64,000 bases of DNA, from positions 186,001-250,000 of the forward strand of contig NZ_JAJEWJ010000005.1 in the NCBI RefSeq assembly GCF_020687765.1, read 5' to 3'. Position 1 is the stretch's first letter; each line of letters opens with the position of its first letter. The stretch comes from Sphingobacterium sp. FBM7-1. Lineage in GTDB: Bacteria > Bacteroidota > Bacteroidia > Sphingobacteriales > Sphingobacteriaceae. Below the pieces are notes generated by a model, which was given only the letters and a program-made list of their open reading frames with translations, did not search any database and had not been told where the DNA came from. Position numbers and translations under genes: made by a program. This document shows, one piece after another, positions 1 to 8,052 of the stretch.

Positions 1-623
1 TCCTCCACCGCGTTAAAAAAATCCGCTATCAGCTCATTCAAGTCTGAATAGTTATCGATGAGGGAATCCATTTCCGTATAATATTTCCCTTCCTGTTTTT
101 TCACCAAGCTCCGTACCCCTCGGAAGTCGTCCAGATCCGTGTCAAAGAAGCCCATATCTACCGAGCAGTCGGTATAATTTTCGAAAATCTTGTTGAAAGC
201 CGGATGCGCGATCTCCTCCAACCATTTGTCTTGTGCAAAGGTATACTCGTCATAAGCGTAATACGCCTCGGTTAGTTTGACCAGTTGGGGTACAAAGCGA
301 TCCATAAAAGTATGGAGCTCCGCCAGTATGCGTTTCAGTTGCACCCGAAGCGTAGGTTTATAGGGATTGGTATCGTAGGCTTTTTGTAAATGGTTAAATT
401 TTGCCTTAGCATTCTCGAACAGGGCTTCCAGCTCTTCGACTTCAATCTGGAAACCCGTTATCTGAAGACGGGCGCCGTTTATGCGCTGTTTCATTTCCCA
501 GGTGCGGTCGTGCATCTCCTGAAAATACTGTAGCGCAAGTGTTTCGAAGTCCGTGGCGGGTTTCGTGCGGTCGTACCGGAGCGTGATGGTACGTAAAGGA
601 TGAGATTGTGTTGTTATTTCCAT
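1..623 (-). CDS. Hypothetical helical protein, C-terminal end outside the window
   Basis: The frame opens with ATG at 623 on the minus strand and stays open to the window edge, giving at least 207 residues without a stop. I do not recognise the family. Residues from about 35 to 130 are rich in Glu, Lys, Leu and Gln with heptad-like spacing, which suggests a long helical or coiled-coil core. There is no signal peptide or membrane segment. It lies 70 bp downstream of the FN3-like gene on the same strand, with a strong hairpin between them, so co-transcription may be partial. Gene reality is supported by length and normal codon use; function is unknown. Confidence 0.75.
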   Translation of the reverse strand, partial: MEITTQSHPLRTITLRYDRTKPATDFETLALQYFQEMHDRTWEMKQRINGARLQITGFQIEVEELEALFENAKAKFNHLQKAYDTNPYKPTLRVQLKRILAELHTFMDRFVPQLVKLTEAYYAYDEYTFAQDKWLEEIAHPAFNKIFENYTDCSVDMGFFDTDLDDFRGVRSLVKKQEGKYYTEMDSLIDNYSDLNELIADFFNAVE

Positions 624-642
624 GTTTATAAGCTCTTGTAAA

Positions 643-684
643 GATAAAAATTAAAGTAGAGACGCCAGCATGGGCGTCTCTACT
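643..684 (-). terminator. Intrinsic terminator after the FN3-like gene
   Basis: A perfect 12-bp stem (655-666 with 673-684, AGTAGAGACGCC) encloses a 6-nt loop. Read on the minus strand it is followed by a T-rich tail (TTTAATTTTTATC). It sits between the stop at 694 and the next start at 623, so it should end or attenuate transcription of the minus-strand pair. Confidence 0.8.
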
Positions 685-693
685 GGGAGGGCG

Positions 694-1302
694 CTAGACA
701 ACCAGTGCCGCAATTACGTCGCTGTAATTCGGTTCGATGTCCCGGCCGATGTAGGATGCACGGAATTCATATTCCTGCAATTTATCCAGATCGCGCATCT
801 CAATGGTCGATTTGCTATGCAGGATACTTGCCCAGGCATCCGTTCCCTTTTTACGGTACTCATACCGGTAGAGGCGTGCAGGTGTCCAAGGTTTTACCTG
901 TATGCGCACAATACCCGAGCCCACCTGTATATGGGATACACGCAGGTTTTCTGCTTTAGGGGTACGGTCATAGCGTGCAGTGTTGCTTTCCGAGGGTCGG
1001 AATCCTGCGGCTACAATAATAGCAGGGTCGCCTAGGGCTATGGCATCTACGTAGTGGGAAAGCCGGTAAATAACCTCCTGTAGTTCCTTGCCCGCTTGTC
1101 CTTTGAGGATGACGGCGCGCTGATCGCGGAAAGAAGCTTCCACAAATGCTTTGCGATACTTCCTTAAGCTGGTTTCGAATGCTTCTAAGCTTGGAACGGG
1201 ATCAACAAATATATCCTCATTCTCGATCAATTTTTGAAAGATTTGGTCTGCATAACGCAATAATTCCGTTGCGTTTTTACATCTAAAATTTGGTTTTGAC
1301 AT
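694..1302 (-). CDS. Fibronectin type III-like domain protein
   Basis: About 202 residues from ATG at 1302. The frame runs further upstream, but that extension crosses AT-rich intergenic DNA and is unlikely to be translated. The N-terminal half is helical and Lys/Glu/Phe rich. The last 85 residues (AENLRVSHIQVGSGIVRIQVKPW... to YEFRASYIGRD) read as one FN3-like beta-sandwich with the late YEFRASYI strand. No signal peptide is visible, so an intracellular or non-classically exported role is possible. It pairs with the helical gene downstream. The specific function is unknown; the FN3 call rests on sequence pattern only. Confidence 0.7.
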   Translation of the reverse strand: MSKPNFRCKNATELLRYADQIFQKLIENEDIFVDPVPSLEAFETSLRKYRKAFVEASFRDQRAVILKGQAGKELQEVIYRLSHYVDAIALGDPAIIVAAGFRPSESNTARYDRTPKAENLRVSHIQVGSGIVRIQVKPWTPARLYRYEYRKKGTDAWASILHSKSTIEMRDLDKLQEYEFRASYIGRDIEPNYSDVIAALVV

Positions 1303-1960
1303 TTTGTAATGTTTTTTGATGTTTAAAAAATTATTAATTACTTCTGTTGTACGTACAGTACAAAGATGGGGTACAAAAACAGGCAAAAGGTGTAGATTCA
1401 GGCCAACTTTGGGTGGACCCCGAAAAACTTTTTGGCTTGTTTCTACACCTTTAGAGAGGAGTTTTTTAGACGATTTATCGCCCAAAAACGTGCTTTATTG
1501 TGTGTTTAATCGGGTTTTCTGATTAATGTCAGGGGGAAATGAGACACAGAAATTAATGAGCTGTTTTATCAAAACAACTAGCTGTTTTTGCAGAAGACTT
1601 AGTTCGTTGACAAAAAAGAGTAGGTGTTTTGTCCGGTGAGATAATTTGTCCGGAAAAGCAGCTCATTGTTGAGGAAGCAACGATAGGTAGTCATACGAAA
1701 TAACTATGTTGGAGGGTGGTGGAGGTAGTCATTTTTATAGAAAAGGAAGCTTTTCCAGCAAAAGCGGCAGTTTGTGGACAAAAACAACTGGGTAGTTCGT
1801 CAAAGGAATGAGCTGTTTCTTCTTGGAAGCTCATTTGCAAGCGGGCAACGATAGCTTATTTGCCAGGGTTGTTACTTCAGGAAGCGAAAGACTTATTTAT
1901 CTGTTGGATAGCATGATGTTTTTCTGTGAAAAAAAGAGCCGAATTATAAAAATAAACCTT
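1303..1960. other. 658-bp intergenic region with no gene and diffuse repeated words
   Basis: No credible reading frame is present. The region holds a dyad at 1347-1363 and a degenerate direct repeat: 1660-1686 and 1828-1854 share AGCTCATT, then GCAACGATAG after a variable middle. The word GAGCTGTTT also recurs near 1558 and 1810. It may be decayed DNA or a regulatory region for the FN3-like gene. Confidence 0.5.
1347..1363. promoter_or_regulatory. Inverted repeat, possible operator
   Basis: TTGTAC and GTACAA arms are separated by 5 bp, lying 45 bp upstream of the FN3-like gene start. The form suits binding of a dimeric repressor, but there is no direct evidence for a regulator. Confidence 0.35.
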
Positions 1961-2926
1961 TCATTTGGTTTTGATCCACACTTTTCGTTCTTCCCTAGGT
2001 GTACGATGAAAGTGTTTCTTATAATGGTTTGCAAAGTGCTTTGCATCCGAAAAATGAAGCATTCCCGCAATCTGCTCAAGGGTCCACTCTGGGTGAGTGT
2101 GCAGTAGCTCACGACCTTTATACAAACGTATTAGTAGAATACTCCGGGTGATGGATGTGGGACGCCCCTGAAAGGCGCGTGTTATATTTCTTATCGAGCA
2201 ATGGCATGCGGCAGCCACTTTTTCAAGATTTAACTGTTCATCCATATAATTCTCCGTAATGTATTGGATCGCTCGGTGATACAGTTGAATTAAACTTTCG
2301 TCTTTGTCTTGTCCTCCTTGCTTATCCAACTGCTGGGCGTAGGCGGTATAGCATTTACCAAATAACAGGCCGATATGATGTACGGTGGTAAAGGGACCGA
2401 ATAGATTTTTGGAAAACTGCTCCAGCAATTTCCGTTCGTTATAAGCAAGGCTTACCGCAGGCAGGACGTTGCTGTCCTGATCCGCATAGTGTTTCCGCAA
2501 CTGGGGTTGTTCGGCTAGCAGCTGCTGCCGAGATGCGCCCGTCAGGCCTAACAAGAGTGCCCATTGTTTGCCAGCAGGGACCGTTAGGAGGTGTTGCTCA
2601 TTGGCTGAGGTAAAAGAGAAAAACGTGTCTGCCGTACTGGTTTTTCCACTAGGGAAAGAGAGGGAGCCCAGAAACTGCAGGCAGAGCCAGAGAATTTCCT
2701 CTTCTTTTTGGGGCAATTCGTAGCCAGTAAGTTCCTTGGGATGCCCTTTTAACTCACAAAGTATAAAATCGTGGGTTTCAAACTGGATATGCAGAAGGCG
2801 TTCATTCCATTTTTGTTGCGTCGCCTGATGCAGCACAGCCAAATGCATGCCCCGGAACGTATCCCGGCTCGCGGGTCTGGCCGACAGGGTTTCTTTCCAT
2901 ACGTTGAGAAGGTTTTTATTGGGCAT
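1961..2926 (-). CDS. AraC family transcriptional regulator
   Basis: About 321 residues from ATG at 2926; a frame extension to 2974 adds an implausible polar leader, so the inner start is preferred. The C-terminal 100 residues form a double helix-turn-helix of the AraC type: helix 1 region NLEKVAAACHCSIRNITRAFQ, then TLEQIAGMLHFSDAKHFANHYKKHFHRTPREER, which carries the expected F-S-D-x-x-x-F and hydrophobic-xTP signature. The N-terminal 210 residues are a divergent sensor domain with no family I recognise. It has no obvious co-directional target gene. Upstream lies a non-coding stretch towards the lipoprotein gene, which could be divergently controlled. Confidence 0.88.
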   Translation of the reverse strand: MPNKNLLNVWKETLSARPASRDTFRGMHLAVLHQATQQKWNERLLHIQFETHDFILCELKGHPKELTGYELPQKEEEILWLCLQFLGSLSFPSGKTSTADTFFSFTSANEQHLLTVPAGKQWALLLGLTGASRQQLLAEQPQLRKHYADQDSNVLPAVSLAYNERKLLEQFSKNLFGPFTTVHHIGLLFGKCYTAYAQQLDKQGGQDKDESLIQLYHRAIQYITENYMDEQLNLEKVAAACHCSIRNITRAFQGRPTSITRSILLIRLYKGRELLHTHPEWTLEQIAGMLHFSDAKHFANHYKKHFHRTPREERKVWIKTK

Positions 2927-3247
2927 GGTCAGTTTATATTCCGTTTTTTTCTTGTGCGAACAATGTTCCTGCACATAATTGCAGTAATAGAAGGATGTTA
3001 TTTTTCATTTGGTTAATTTGTTTATGAAGTTTACGAATTGATCGTTGTTCTTTATTGTAAAAGTAATGATTTTTCTTCTGATAATGCTTTGAACTTATCC
3101 GGGTTTGGGGGTCTGGCCGCCCCGGTTTCTTTCCTACATGAAGAAAGGATTCCCATGATTTGTCGAAATTATCCTGTCTCTTTTCCTGTTTGCCACTACT
3201 TTCGCTCCGTAAGCCTAATGATTAATGGAAAGGAGTAACGCATGTAG

Positions 3248-3284
3248 GAGAAACCGATTAAACTGAGCGGTTTATCGGTTTCTC
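3248..3284. repeat. Long imperfect hairpin
   Basis: The 16-nt arm at 3248-3263 pairs with the 15-nt arm at 3270-3284 across a 6-nt loop, with one bulged base. No T tract follows on either strand, so it looks less like a simple terminator and more like a structured RNA or protein-binding element directly upstream of the lipoprotein promoter. Confidence 0.5.
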
Positions 3285-3296
3285 TAAATGATTTGC

Positions 3297-3304
3297 TAAA
3301 TTTG
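3297..3304 (+). promoter_or_regulatory. -7-like promoter box for the lipoprotein gene
   Basis: TAAATTTG fits the Bacteroidota TAnnTTTG box exactly and lies 70 bp before the start codon at 3374. No clear -33 TTG is seen at the expected distance, so the call is tentative. Confidence 0.4.
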
Positions 3305-3373
3305 CAGCAGTATGTATCATAAACTGTGTATACTGTTTGGGAAACAACCAACATTTAGCAAATATATCTGTCG

Positions 3374-4003
3374 ATGAATCGATTTTTAACCTTTAGTTTC
3401 ATCCTGTTGCTTCTTTTTTCATCTTGTGGCACCTATCGGTACCCCAATGCTTCAGGAATTCGTGAATCCGCAGCACAGGAGTTGAATAGCTATTATACGG
3501 ATACCACACAGCAGTGGGTGTATCGTACGAAACTGCAAGCTTTTGATCAGCACATGCAGGGAAGTGTCACGATCAAGGCATTGGGGCGAAATGAACACCG
3601 CATTACCTTCGTCAGCGACTTTGATCAGGTACTTTTTGACGTTCATCTCTTACCCAACGGATACGAATTGGAGGGAGCGACCCCTAGCTTGGGCAAGCGC
3701 GCAGTAGCGAAGGAAATGGTTAATATTTTCCGTACGCTGACGGCACAACGTTTTGCCACTTCTGCCGTAATGTTCGCGGGTCAGCAACAATACTATCCGG
3801 TGTACGTGCAGGACGATTGCTACTATGTCGTGAAAGAGCGAAAAGTAGAACGTATTCGGCAGGTGAAAGGAGCGCAGGAGTATTTAGAGATTGTGTATCA
3901 GACATGGAATGTAAAAGACGTTCCGACAAGCATAGCGATAACGCATAAAAAGTATCCTATAACCATAGATCTCGCGTTAGAAGCGAAGCAGTCTTCGCTG
4001 TAA
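3374..4003 (+). CDS. Small outer-surface or periplasmic lipoprotein of unknown function
   Basis: 209 residues. The N-terminus (MNRFLTFSFILLLLFSSCG) is a typical lipoprotein signal with lipobox FSSC, so the mature protein starts at Cys 19. The rest is a mixed alpha/beta domain of about 190 residues with no motif I recognise (for example FDVHLLPNGYELEGATP and DDCYYVVKERKVERI). It appears monocistronic: it ends 86 bp before the next start and that gap holds its own promoter box. Small lipoproteins of this kind are frequent in Sphingobacteriaceae; function is not inferred. Confidence 0.8.
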   Translation: MNRFLTFSFILLLLFSSCGTYRYPNASGIRESAAQELNSYYTDTTQQWVYRTKLQAFDQHMQGSVTIKALGRNEHRITFVSDFDQVLFDVHLLPNGYELEGATPSLGKRAVAKEMVNIFRTLTAQRFATSAVMFAGQQQYYPVYVQDDCYYVVKERKVERIRQVKGAQEYLEIVYQTWNVKDVPTSIAITHKKYPITIDLALEAKQSSL

Positions 4004-4056
4004 AGTGTAAATTTATAAAAATACTGACCGAGACATATCTTGGCTGACTCCCGTTG

Positions 4057-4075
4057 TAGTTTTGTTGTCGACAAC
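4057..4075 (+). promoter_or_regulatory. -7 box with overlapping 12-bp palindrome
   Basis: TAGTTTTG at 4057-4064 fits TAnnTTTG. It abuts a perfect palindrome GTTGTCGACAAC at 4064-4075, close to where transcription would start, 15-30 bp before ATG 4090. This arrangement suits a repressor site for the AAA/QGD/DUF6745 module. A matching -33 element is not evident. Confidence 0.4.
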
Positions 4076-4089
4076 TAAAATAAAGCGAT

Positions 4090-4677
4090 ATGACAAAACT
4101 AGGGAGATGGAAAGACAATATACAGCAAATCCAAGCGCATATTATGGAAAACAGTCCGGATGGACTTCTTTCTAAATCGGATTTGACCAATGCGTTTGAT
4201 GACTTTGGAGATATTAGACCCGAGCGCTTGTTTGTTTGCTATTTTGGACATCTTCCTAATATTGTCCACCAAGAAGAAATAGCCTTGATGAAAGCCTATG
4301 ATTTTTTTAAAACGCACTATCAAAAAGAGTTGAAAAACCATGTTTTCGAGGTGGGTGTCGATTCGGAAGATTTCGATGAGGGAAAACTGCGGCCACGAGA
4401 CTTTTATTGCTTTTTGTACGAGGATCTTATCGTGCGTTTTGAGGGGGTTAGACGGATCACATATCTTTTTTATAAAACAGACGTGGCAAAAGTGGAAGAG
4501 ATTATAGACAGGTTGTCCCAATTTTTCCATAAGAAAAGAGATCAACCAGACATCCACTTGTTGGTCAAGACCAGAGAAGGAATCGAAACTAGAAAGATGA
4601 GTCTTACCATGCCCCAGATGGATATTGCGTCCAACTATAACGATGACTTTATGCCTATACACGAGACCATTTATTGA
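4090..4677 (+). CDS. AAA family ATPase, N-terminal part, cut by an in-frame TGA
   Basis: 195 residues ending in HETIY and TGA at 4675-4677. The same reading frame continues after the TGA with RLSRYNDKGLVLLHGKPGTGKTS, the usual lead-in to a Walker A motif in this type of Bacteroidota ATPase. This is therefore the N-terminal domain of a protein of about 382 codons. The domain (residues 1-190) has no catalytic motif visible. The TGA differs from CGA, AGA or GGA by one base, so a single nonsense mutation or a sequencing error explains it. The next gene in the module starts 60 bp after the ATPase ends. As it stands the fragment alone lacks ATPase motifs. Confidence 0.7.
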   Translation: MTKLGRWKDNIQQIQAHIMENSPDGLLSKSDLTNAFDDFGDIRPERLFVCYFGHLPNIVHQEEIALMKAYDFFKTHYQKELKNHVFEVGVDSEDFDEGKLRPRDFYCFLYEDLIVRFEGVRRITYLFYKTDVAKVEEIIDRLSQFFHKKRDQPDIHLLVKTREGIETRKMSLTMPQMDIASNYNDDFMPIHETIY

Positions 4678-4704
4678 CGGCTTAGTCGGTACAACGACAA
4701 GGGC

Positions 4705-5238
4705 TTGGTATTGCTGCACGGCAAACCGGGGACGGGGAAGACCTCTTACCTCCGTTTTTTGGCCGGTAGCTTAAAGAAAAAGGTTATTTTCTTGCCGACT
4801 GATATGGCACCTGTTATGACCAAGCCCGATCTGATTTCCTTGCTCATGGACAACCGCAACTCCGTATTGGTCATCGAAGATGCCGAGAAGATTATTGTAG
4901 ATCGTAATGTCAACGATCATTCGCCCGTATCGACACTGTTGAACCTCGCCGATGGCTTGTTGGCAGATTGTCTCCACATTCAGGTAATTTGCTCGTTCAA
5001 TACCGATCTGTCGAATGTGGACAAAGCACTATTACGAAAGGGTCGGCTCATTGCCAAATACGAATTTACGGAGCTACAAGTGCCAAAAGCGCAAGCACTT
5101 TCCGATAAACTAGGTTTTACGTCGCATATTACTGCTCCCATGGCATTGGCTGCTATCTACAACCAAGAGGAGCAGGAGTTCATGCAGATGAAAGGCATGG
5201 CGCGCGTAGGATTTAACCTTGGGCAAGATAGCGCATAA
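4705..5238 (+). pseudogene. AAA family ATPase, C-terminal catalytic part, separated by the TGA
   Basis: In the same frame as the preceding fragment. It carries Walker A (HGKPGTGKTS), Walker B (VLVIEDAEKI), sensor 1 (QVICSFNTDLSNVD) and an arginine-finger-like LLRKGRLIAKYEF, the order seen in classical AAA ATPases. No ATG precedes Walker A. A restart would have to use TTG 4705 right at the motif; the first in-frame ATG (4804) lies beyond it. The ATPase may therefore be inactive in this strain unless the TGA is read through or is a sequence error. Related ATPases commonly sit beside QGD and DUF6745-like genes, as here. Confidence 0.65.
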
Positions 5239-5300
5239 GACAACGACACCTTTTGGCAGAGGTCGTGATCAATTTTGTAGGAAACAAAAAACTTTTTAAT

Positions 5301-5675
5301 ATGAATATTCTAGAACAATTTGCACACCAAGGCGACACACAGTGGTTTAAGATTGATCAAATTCCTTTTGGAACAGAAAAAGTGGATAAAAAATTTATCG
5401 CTGCTTCGGAACGTTCAGGCTCGTTTCACGCTCTGTTTGGTGATTACGATATGTATGAGCTGGCTGGTAGCTTTATCATTGAGACTAAAGAAGACTGTAT
5501 TTTAAACCATTCGTTGGCGGAGCATTTAAGAGACAACAAACTAACGCTTGACGAAGCGCAGATTTTGGCCAAAAAGGATCATAGACACACCGTTATCCCC
5601 AAGGGGATTTATAGGGTTGGCATTCAACAAAGATTCAATCCGAGAGAAAACCATAGGCGACGAATAACTGATTAG
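5301..5675 (+). CDS. Small QGD-motif protein of the DUF6745-associated module
   Basis: 124 residues from ATG 5301; a frame extension to 5253 is not credible because it crosses the promoter-like spacer. Visible signatures are an N-terminal HQGDTQWFKIDQIP, an ASERSGSFHALFGD segment, a central LNHSLAEHL and a C-terminal KKDHRHTVIPKGIYRVGIQQRFNP ending in D. From memory this matches a widespread family in Actinobacteria and Proteobacteria with RQGDV at the start, GHAH in the middle and an EH..I.LP.G.YRV.RQREY.P end, usually beside a DUF6745 protein. The conserved His residues could bind metal or be catalytic. No function is established that I know of. Confidence 0.7.
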   Translation: MNILEQFAHQGDTQWFKIDQIPFGTEKVDKKFIAASERSGSFHALFGDYDMYELAGSFIIETKEDCILNHSLAEHLRDNKLTLDEAQILAKKDHRHTVIPKGIYRVGIQQRFNPRENHRRRITD

Positions 5676-5700
5676 ACACCTAATAAATTCATTATCTGTT

Positions 5701-6780
5701 ATGATGAAAGAAAACAACGACGAAAAATACCTTTATAACAGCGCGACACTTAATAATATACGTAGCGAGTACAAAGAAGTGTTGATTGATAGCCAGATTC
5801 GTAAAGAAGATTTTGAGCAGGGTGTGCAGTGGCTTTACAAAAATCTATTGCACCGTCCCAAACCGCAAATCCGTTATTGCAATGGTCTGGATGTAGATGT
5901 GATCCGTGATGTGAAATCAAAAAAGATAAACAGGTTGACCGTTGAGAATGCTTTAAATCGATGTATTGATAGCTGTATCAGGGGAAAGAACAAGTGGATT
6001 GACGATCTCCTTTTGAAAAGAGTGTTATCGGAACACCTTCACCTCAGTCATCAACACACTGTACAAGATATTATAAATGGGTATGGTAAAAATGGTATAA
6101 ACTTAAAAGAGCATTTGGCGCGGATAGCTTATTTGGATTTTCATATACGTTTGGGCGATTTTATGGCCTTAGATTTTTCTTATTTAAAAAAAATGTACTG
6201 CTCCGGTGTCTATTATGTTTTTTTCTGGGACGATTTTGTGCTAGCGCTCTCCAACCCCGTCATACGGCAGGATGAACACGGCCTGCTGCATTCTACGGTA
6301 TACCCGGCTATAGAATGGCCTCAAGGGGGGAAAGCTTACTACATACACGGCAGAGAAATGCCGGAATGGATATTTAGGTGTTATGGAACGGATATGCTCT
6401 ATCGCCGGTTTTTAGCAGAAGACAACGAAGATATCCGGTCGGGTATCATCACCCTTGTCAACGAACGGATAGGCGACAAAGGGTTGCTGGATTTTTTAAA
6501 GGCAGAGTTAGTGGACGAGAAAGAGGTTGTGCATCATTCGGGATATACAGAAGTTTTACGGCTGTACAAAAGCAAAGAAAAATTTGATTATTTGCAGGAT
6601 CGGAAGGGGAAATCCGGGCAGCCGTACTGCTGGAGCGAATTTACCTGCCCCAGTACGGGCGCTACGTATCTCATCGATAATTCGGCAGATTTTAAAAATG
6701 CCATTGAAGCTGCTAAGTTTTTAAGGCCAAGTTTTGTCCCTGAGTATCTACCGTATCGATGGTCACATGATGCGAGCTGA
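5701..6780 (+). CDS. DUF6745-like protein, copy 1
   Basis: 359 residues; ATG at 5701 or 5704. The N-terminal region (FEQGVQWLYKNLLHRPKPQIRYCNGLD) is shared with the next gene. The second half has the pattern I associate with DUF6745: GLLHSTVYPAIEWPQG-KAYYIHGREMPEWIF, then a repeat-like stretch DIRSGIITLVNERIGDKGLLDFLKAE, and a C-terminus TGATYLID.S...F..AIEAAKFLRPSFVPEYLPYRW. It starts 26 bp after the QGD gene and ends 13 bp before the second copy, so the three are almost certainly one operon with the ATPase. The DUF assignment is from memory and should be confirmed by a profile search. Function unknown. Confidence 0.7.
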   Translation: MMKENNDEKYLYNSATLNNIRSEYKEVLIDSQIRKEDFEQGVQWLYKNLLHRPKPQIRYCNGLDVDVIRDVKSKKINRLTVENALNRCIDSCIRGKNKWIDDLLLKRVLSEHLHLSHQHTVQDIINGYGKNGINLKEHLARIAYLDFHIRLGDFMALDFSYLKKMYCSGVYYVFFWDDFVLALSNPVIRQDEHGLLHSTVYPAIEWPQGGKAYYIHGREMPEWIFRCYGTDMLYRRFLAEDNEDIRSGIITLVNERIGDKGLLDFLKAELVDEKEVVHHSGYTEVLRLYKSKEKFDYLQDRKGKSGQPYCWSEFTCPSTGATYLIDNSADFKNAIEAAKFLRPSFVPEYLPYRWSHDAS

Positions 6781-6792
6781 TATTTTGATGCT

Positions 6793-7932
6793 ATGATAAA
6801 CGAAAATATTGTACGCGAGATAATTAGAAATACCCGCTTCAAATTTCTTATTGGAAGAGGAGAGTATTTCGGATCGGAGGCGGAGAGAAAAGTTTATGAC
6901 ACGCTCTTTGAAGCGGGATTGGAGTGGCTATATTCCTATGTATTAGGCAAGCCTAAGCCAAAAGTGGTTTACTGCAACAATCTCCATTTTTTGAGAAAGG
7001 CTAAAAATAAGATGGATATACATCTTCATCATACCGTTGTAGCAGACGCACTGCGTGATGCTATTATGCTCCGCCCCGATGAATATTTAGCGTTTAAAAA
7101 AGATAACAATTTTGATAAGCTGATCGAGACGGAATTCAATACTCCTTTCTTATGTATGGAAGGGATTAGGTTTGATCTTTTCGATACGATTTCCGTTATG
7201 TTATATCAATGGGAGAAAAGCAGTTTCAATTTAGCCGGATTTCTGCGTGAAGTAATGGTGTACACGGTGTATAAAAGTACTCACCATTATGACGCTTATA
7301 GCAAAAACATTGACGAAAACTTTGTGATCGACGAAGAGAGCTTGTTGCATGCAAGGAATCTATGCAATGCTGAGGTATTTCATATGTTCTTTGGAGAAGA
7401 CGTTGTCTATGCACTACGGTATCCCTATTATCAAAGCTCATGGAGGACAAAGATGACTACGCTTACCAATGGCTCCGGGGGAGAGTCTTCCTTCAACACT
7501 TTGCGCCCTCGTTTCTACTGGCCTTATGGTCCCAAGATTTATGCTTCCGATACCCAGCTTTTACCCAATTGGATTTTCGACGAGTATATGCAGGAAGGTT
7601 ACTTCCGAAAAATTATGGATATCAACGATTTTGATATTCGGGATGGTATCGTTGCTATGATTAGAATAGATAAGGGAGATCGCGCTCTTTACGATTTTAT
7701 ATGCAGAGAAGTTGGGGATGAATGCCTAGCGGCATACTATTATTTATGGCTGACCGATAGTAAAGCAAAACGAGATGACGTGTTTTTAAATGCTATTGTT
7801 GGACTCTTGGCAAAGGGTGAAGGTGACAGGAAATTGGTGGATTTTATAGAAGCGGGATTCGGAAAAGAGGAAATTGTGGAATATTATATGCGATACTTTA
7901 AAATAGAAAAAGTATGGGAATTATTTGCTTGA
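6793..7932 (+). CDS. DUF6745-like protein, copy 2 (tandem paralogue)
   Basis: 379 residues. It aligns with the previous gene over FEAGLEWLYSYVLGKPKPKVVYCNNL, over the F.MFFGEDVVYAL segment and over YWPYGPKIYASDTQLLPNWIFDEY...DIRDGIVAMIRIDKGDRALYDFICRE. It lacks the copy 1 C-terminal TGATYLID...EAAKFLRPS segment and instead repeats a G-D-R-x-L-x-D-F-I element (GDRALYDFI and GDRKLVDFIEAGFG), hinting at short helical repeats. The pair arose by duplication and then diverged. It closes the module; the next gene is more than 200 bp away and of different composition. Confidence 0.68.
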   Translation: MINENIVREIIRNTRFKFLIGRGEYFGSEAERKVYDTLFEAGLEWLYSYVLGKPKPKVVYCNNLHFLRKAKNKMDIHLHHTVVADALRDAIMLRPDEYLAFKKDNNFDKLIETEFNTPFLCMEGIRFDLFDTISVMLYQWEKSSFNLAGFLREVMVYTVYKSTHHYDAYSKNIDENFVIDEESLLHARNLCNAEVFHMFFGEDVVYALRYPYYQSSWRTKMTTLTNGSGGESSFNTLRPRFYWPYGPKIYASDTQLLPNWIFDEYMQEGYFRKIMDINDFDIRDGIVAMIRIDKGDRALYDFICREVGDECLAAYYYLWLTDSKAKRDDVFLNAIVGLLAKGEGDRKLVDFIEAGFGKEEIVEYYMRYFKIEKVWELFA

Positions 7933-8052
7933 TTGTGTAAGTTTATTTCCTATTATTGTATAACGTTGTGCAATTGAGACCTTATTATTGATCAGCGTTT
8001 AGCTTCTTCCGTAACCGAGAAGAGAAATATATTAACTAAAATAAAATTCACT

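Larger units (their letters stand above)
2927..3373. other. Intergenic region between divergent genes
   Basis: No credible gene. It contains an inverted repeat pair, 3124-3140 (GGTTTCTTTCCTACATG) against 3241-3255, a strong hairpin at 3248-3284 and a -7-like box at 3297-3304. It should hold promoters for the AraC-type gene on the minus strand and the lipoprotein gene on the plus strand. Confidence 0.5.

Noticed and set aside
4675..4677. TGA as a selenocysteine codon in the AAA ATPase
   Set aside because: The position is a linker before Walker A with no redox role, and no SECIS-like stem was seen. A nonsense mutation or base-call error is simpler.
4099..4719. Minus-strand 206-codon frame opposite the AAA ATPase N-terminal part
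   Set aside because: Antisense shadow of a frame with clear family continuity on the plus strand.
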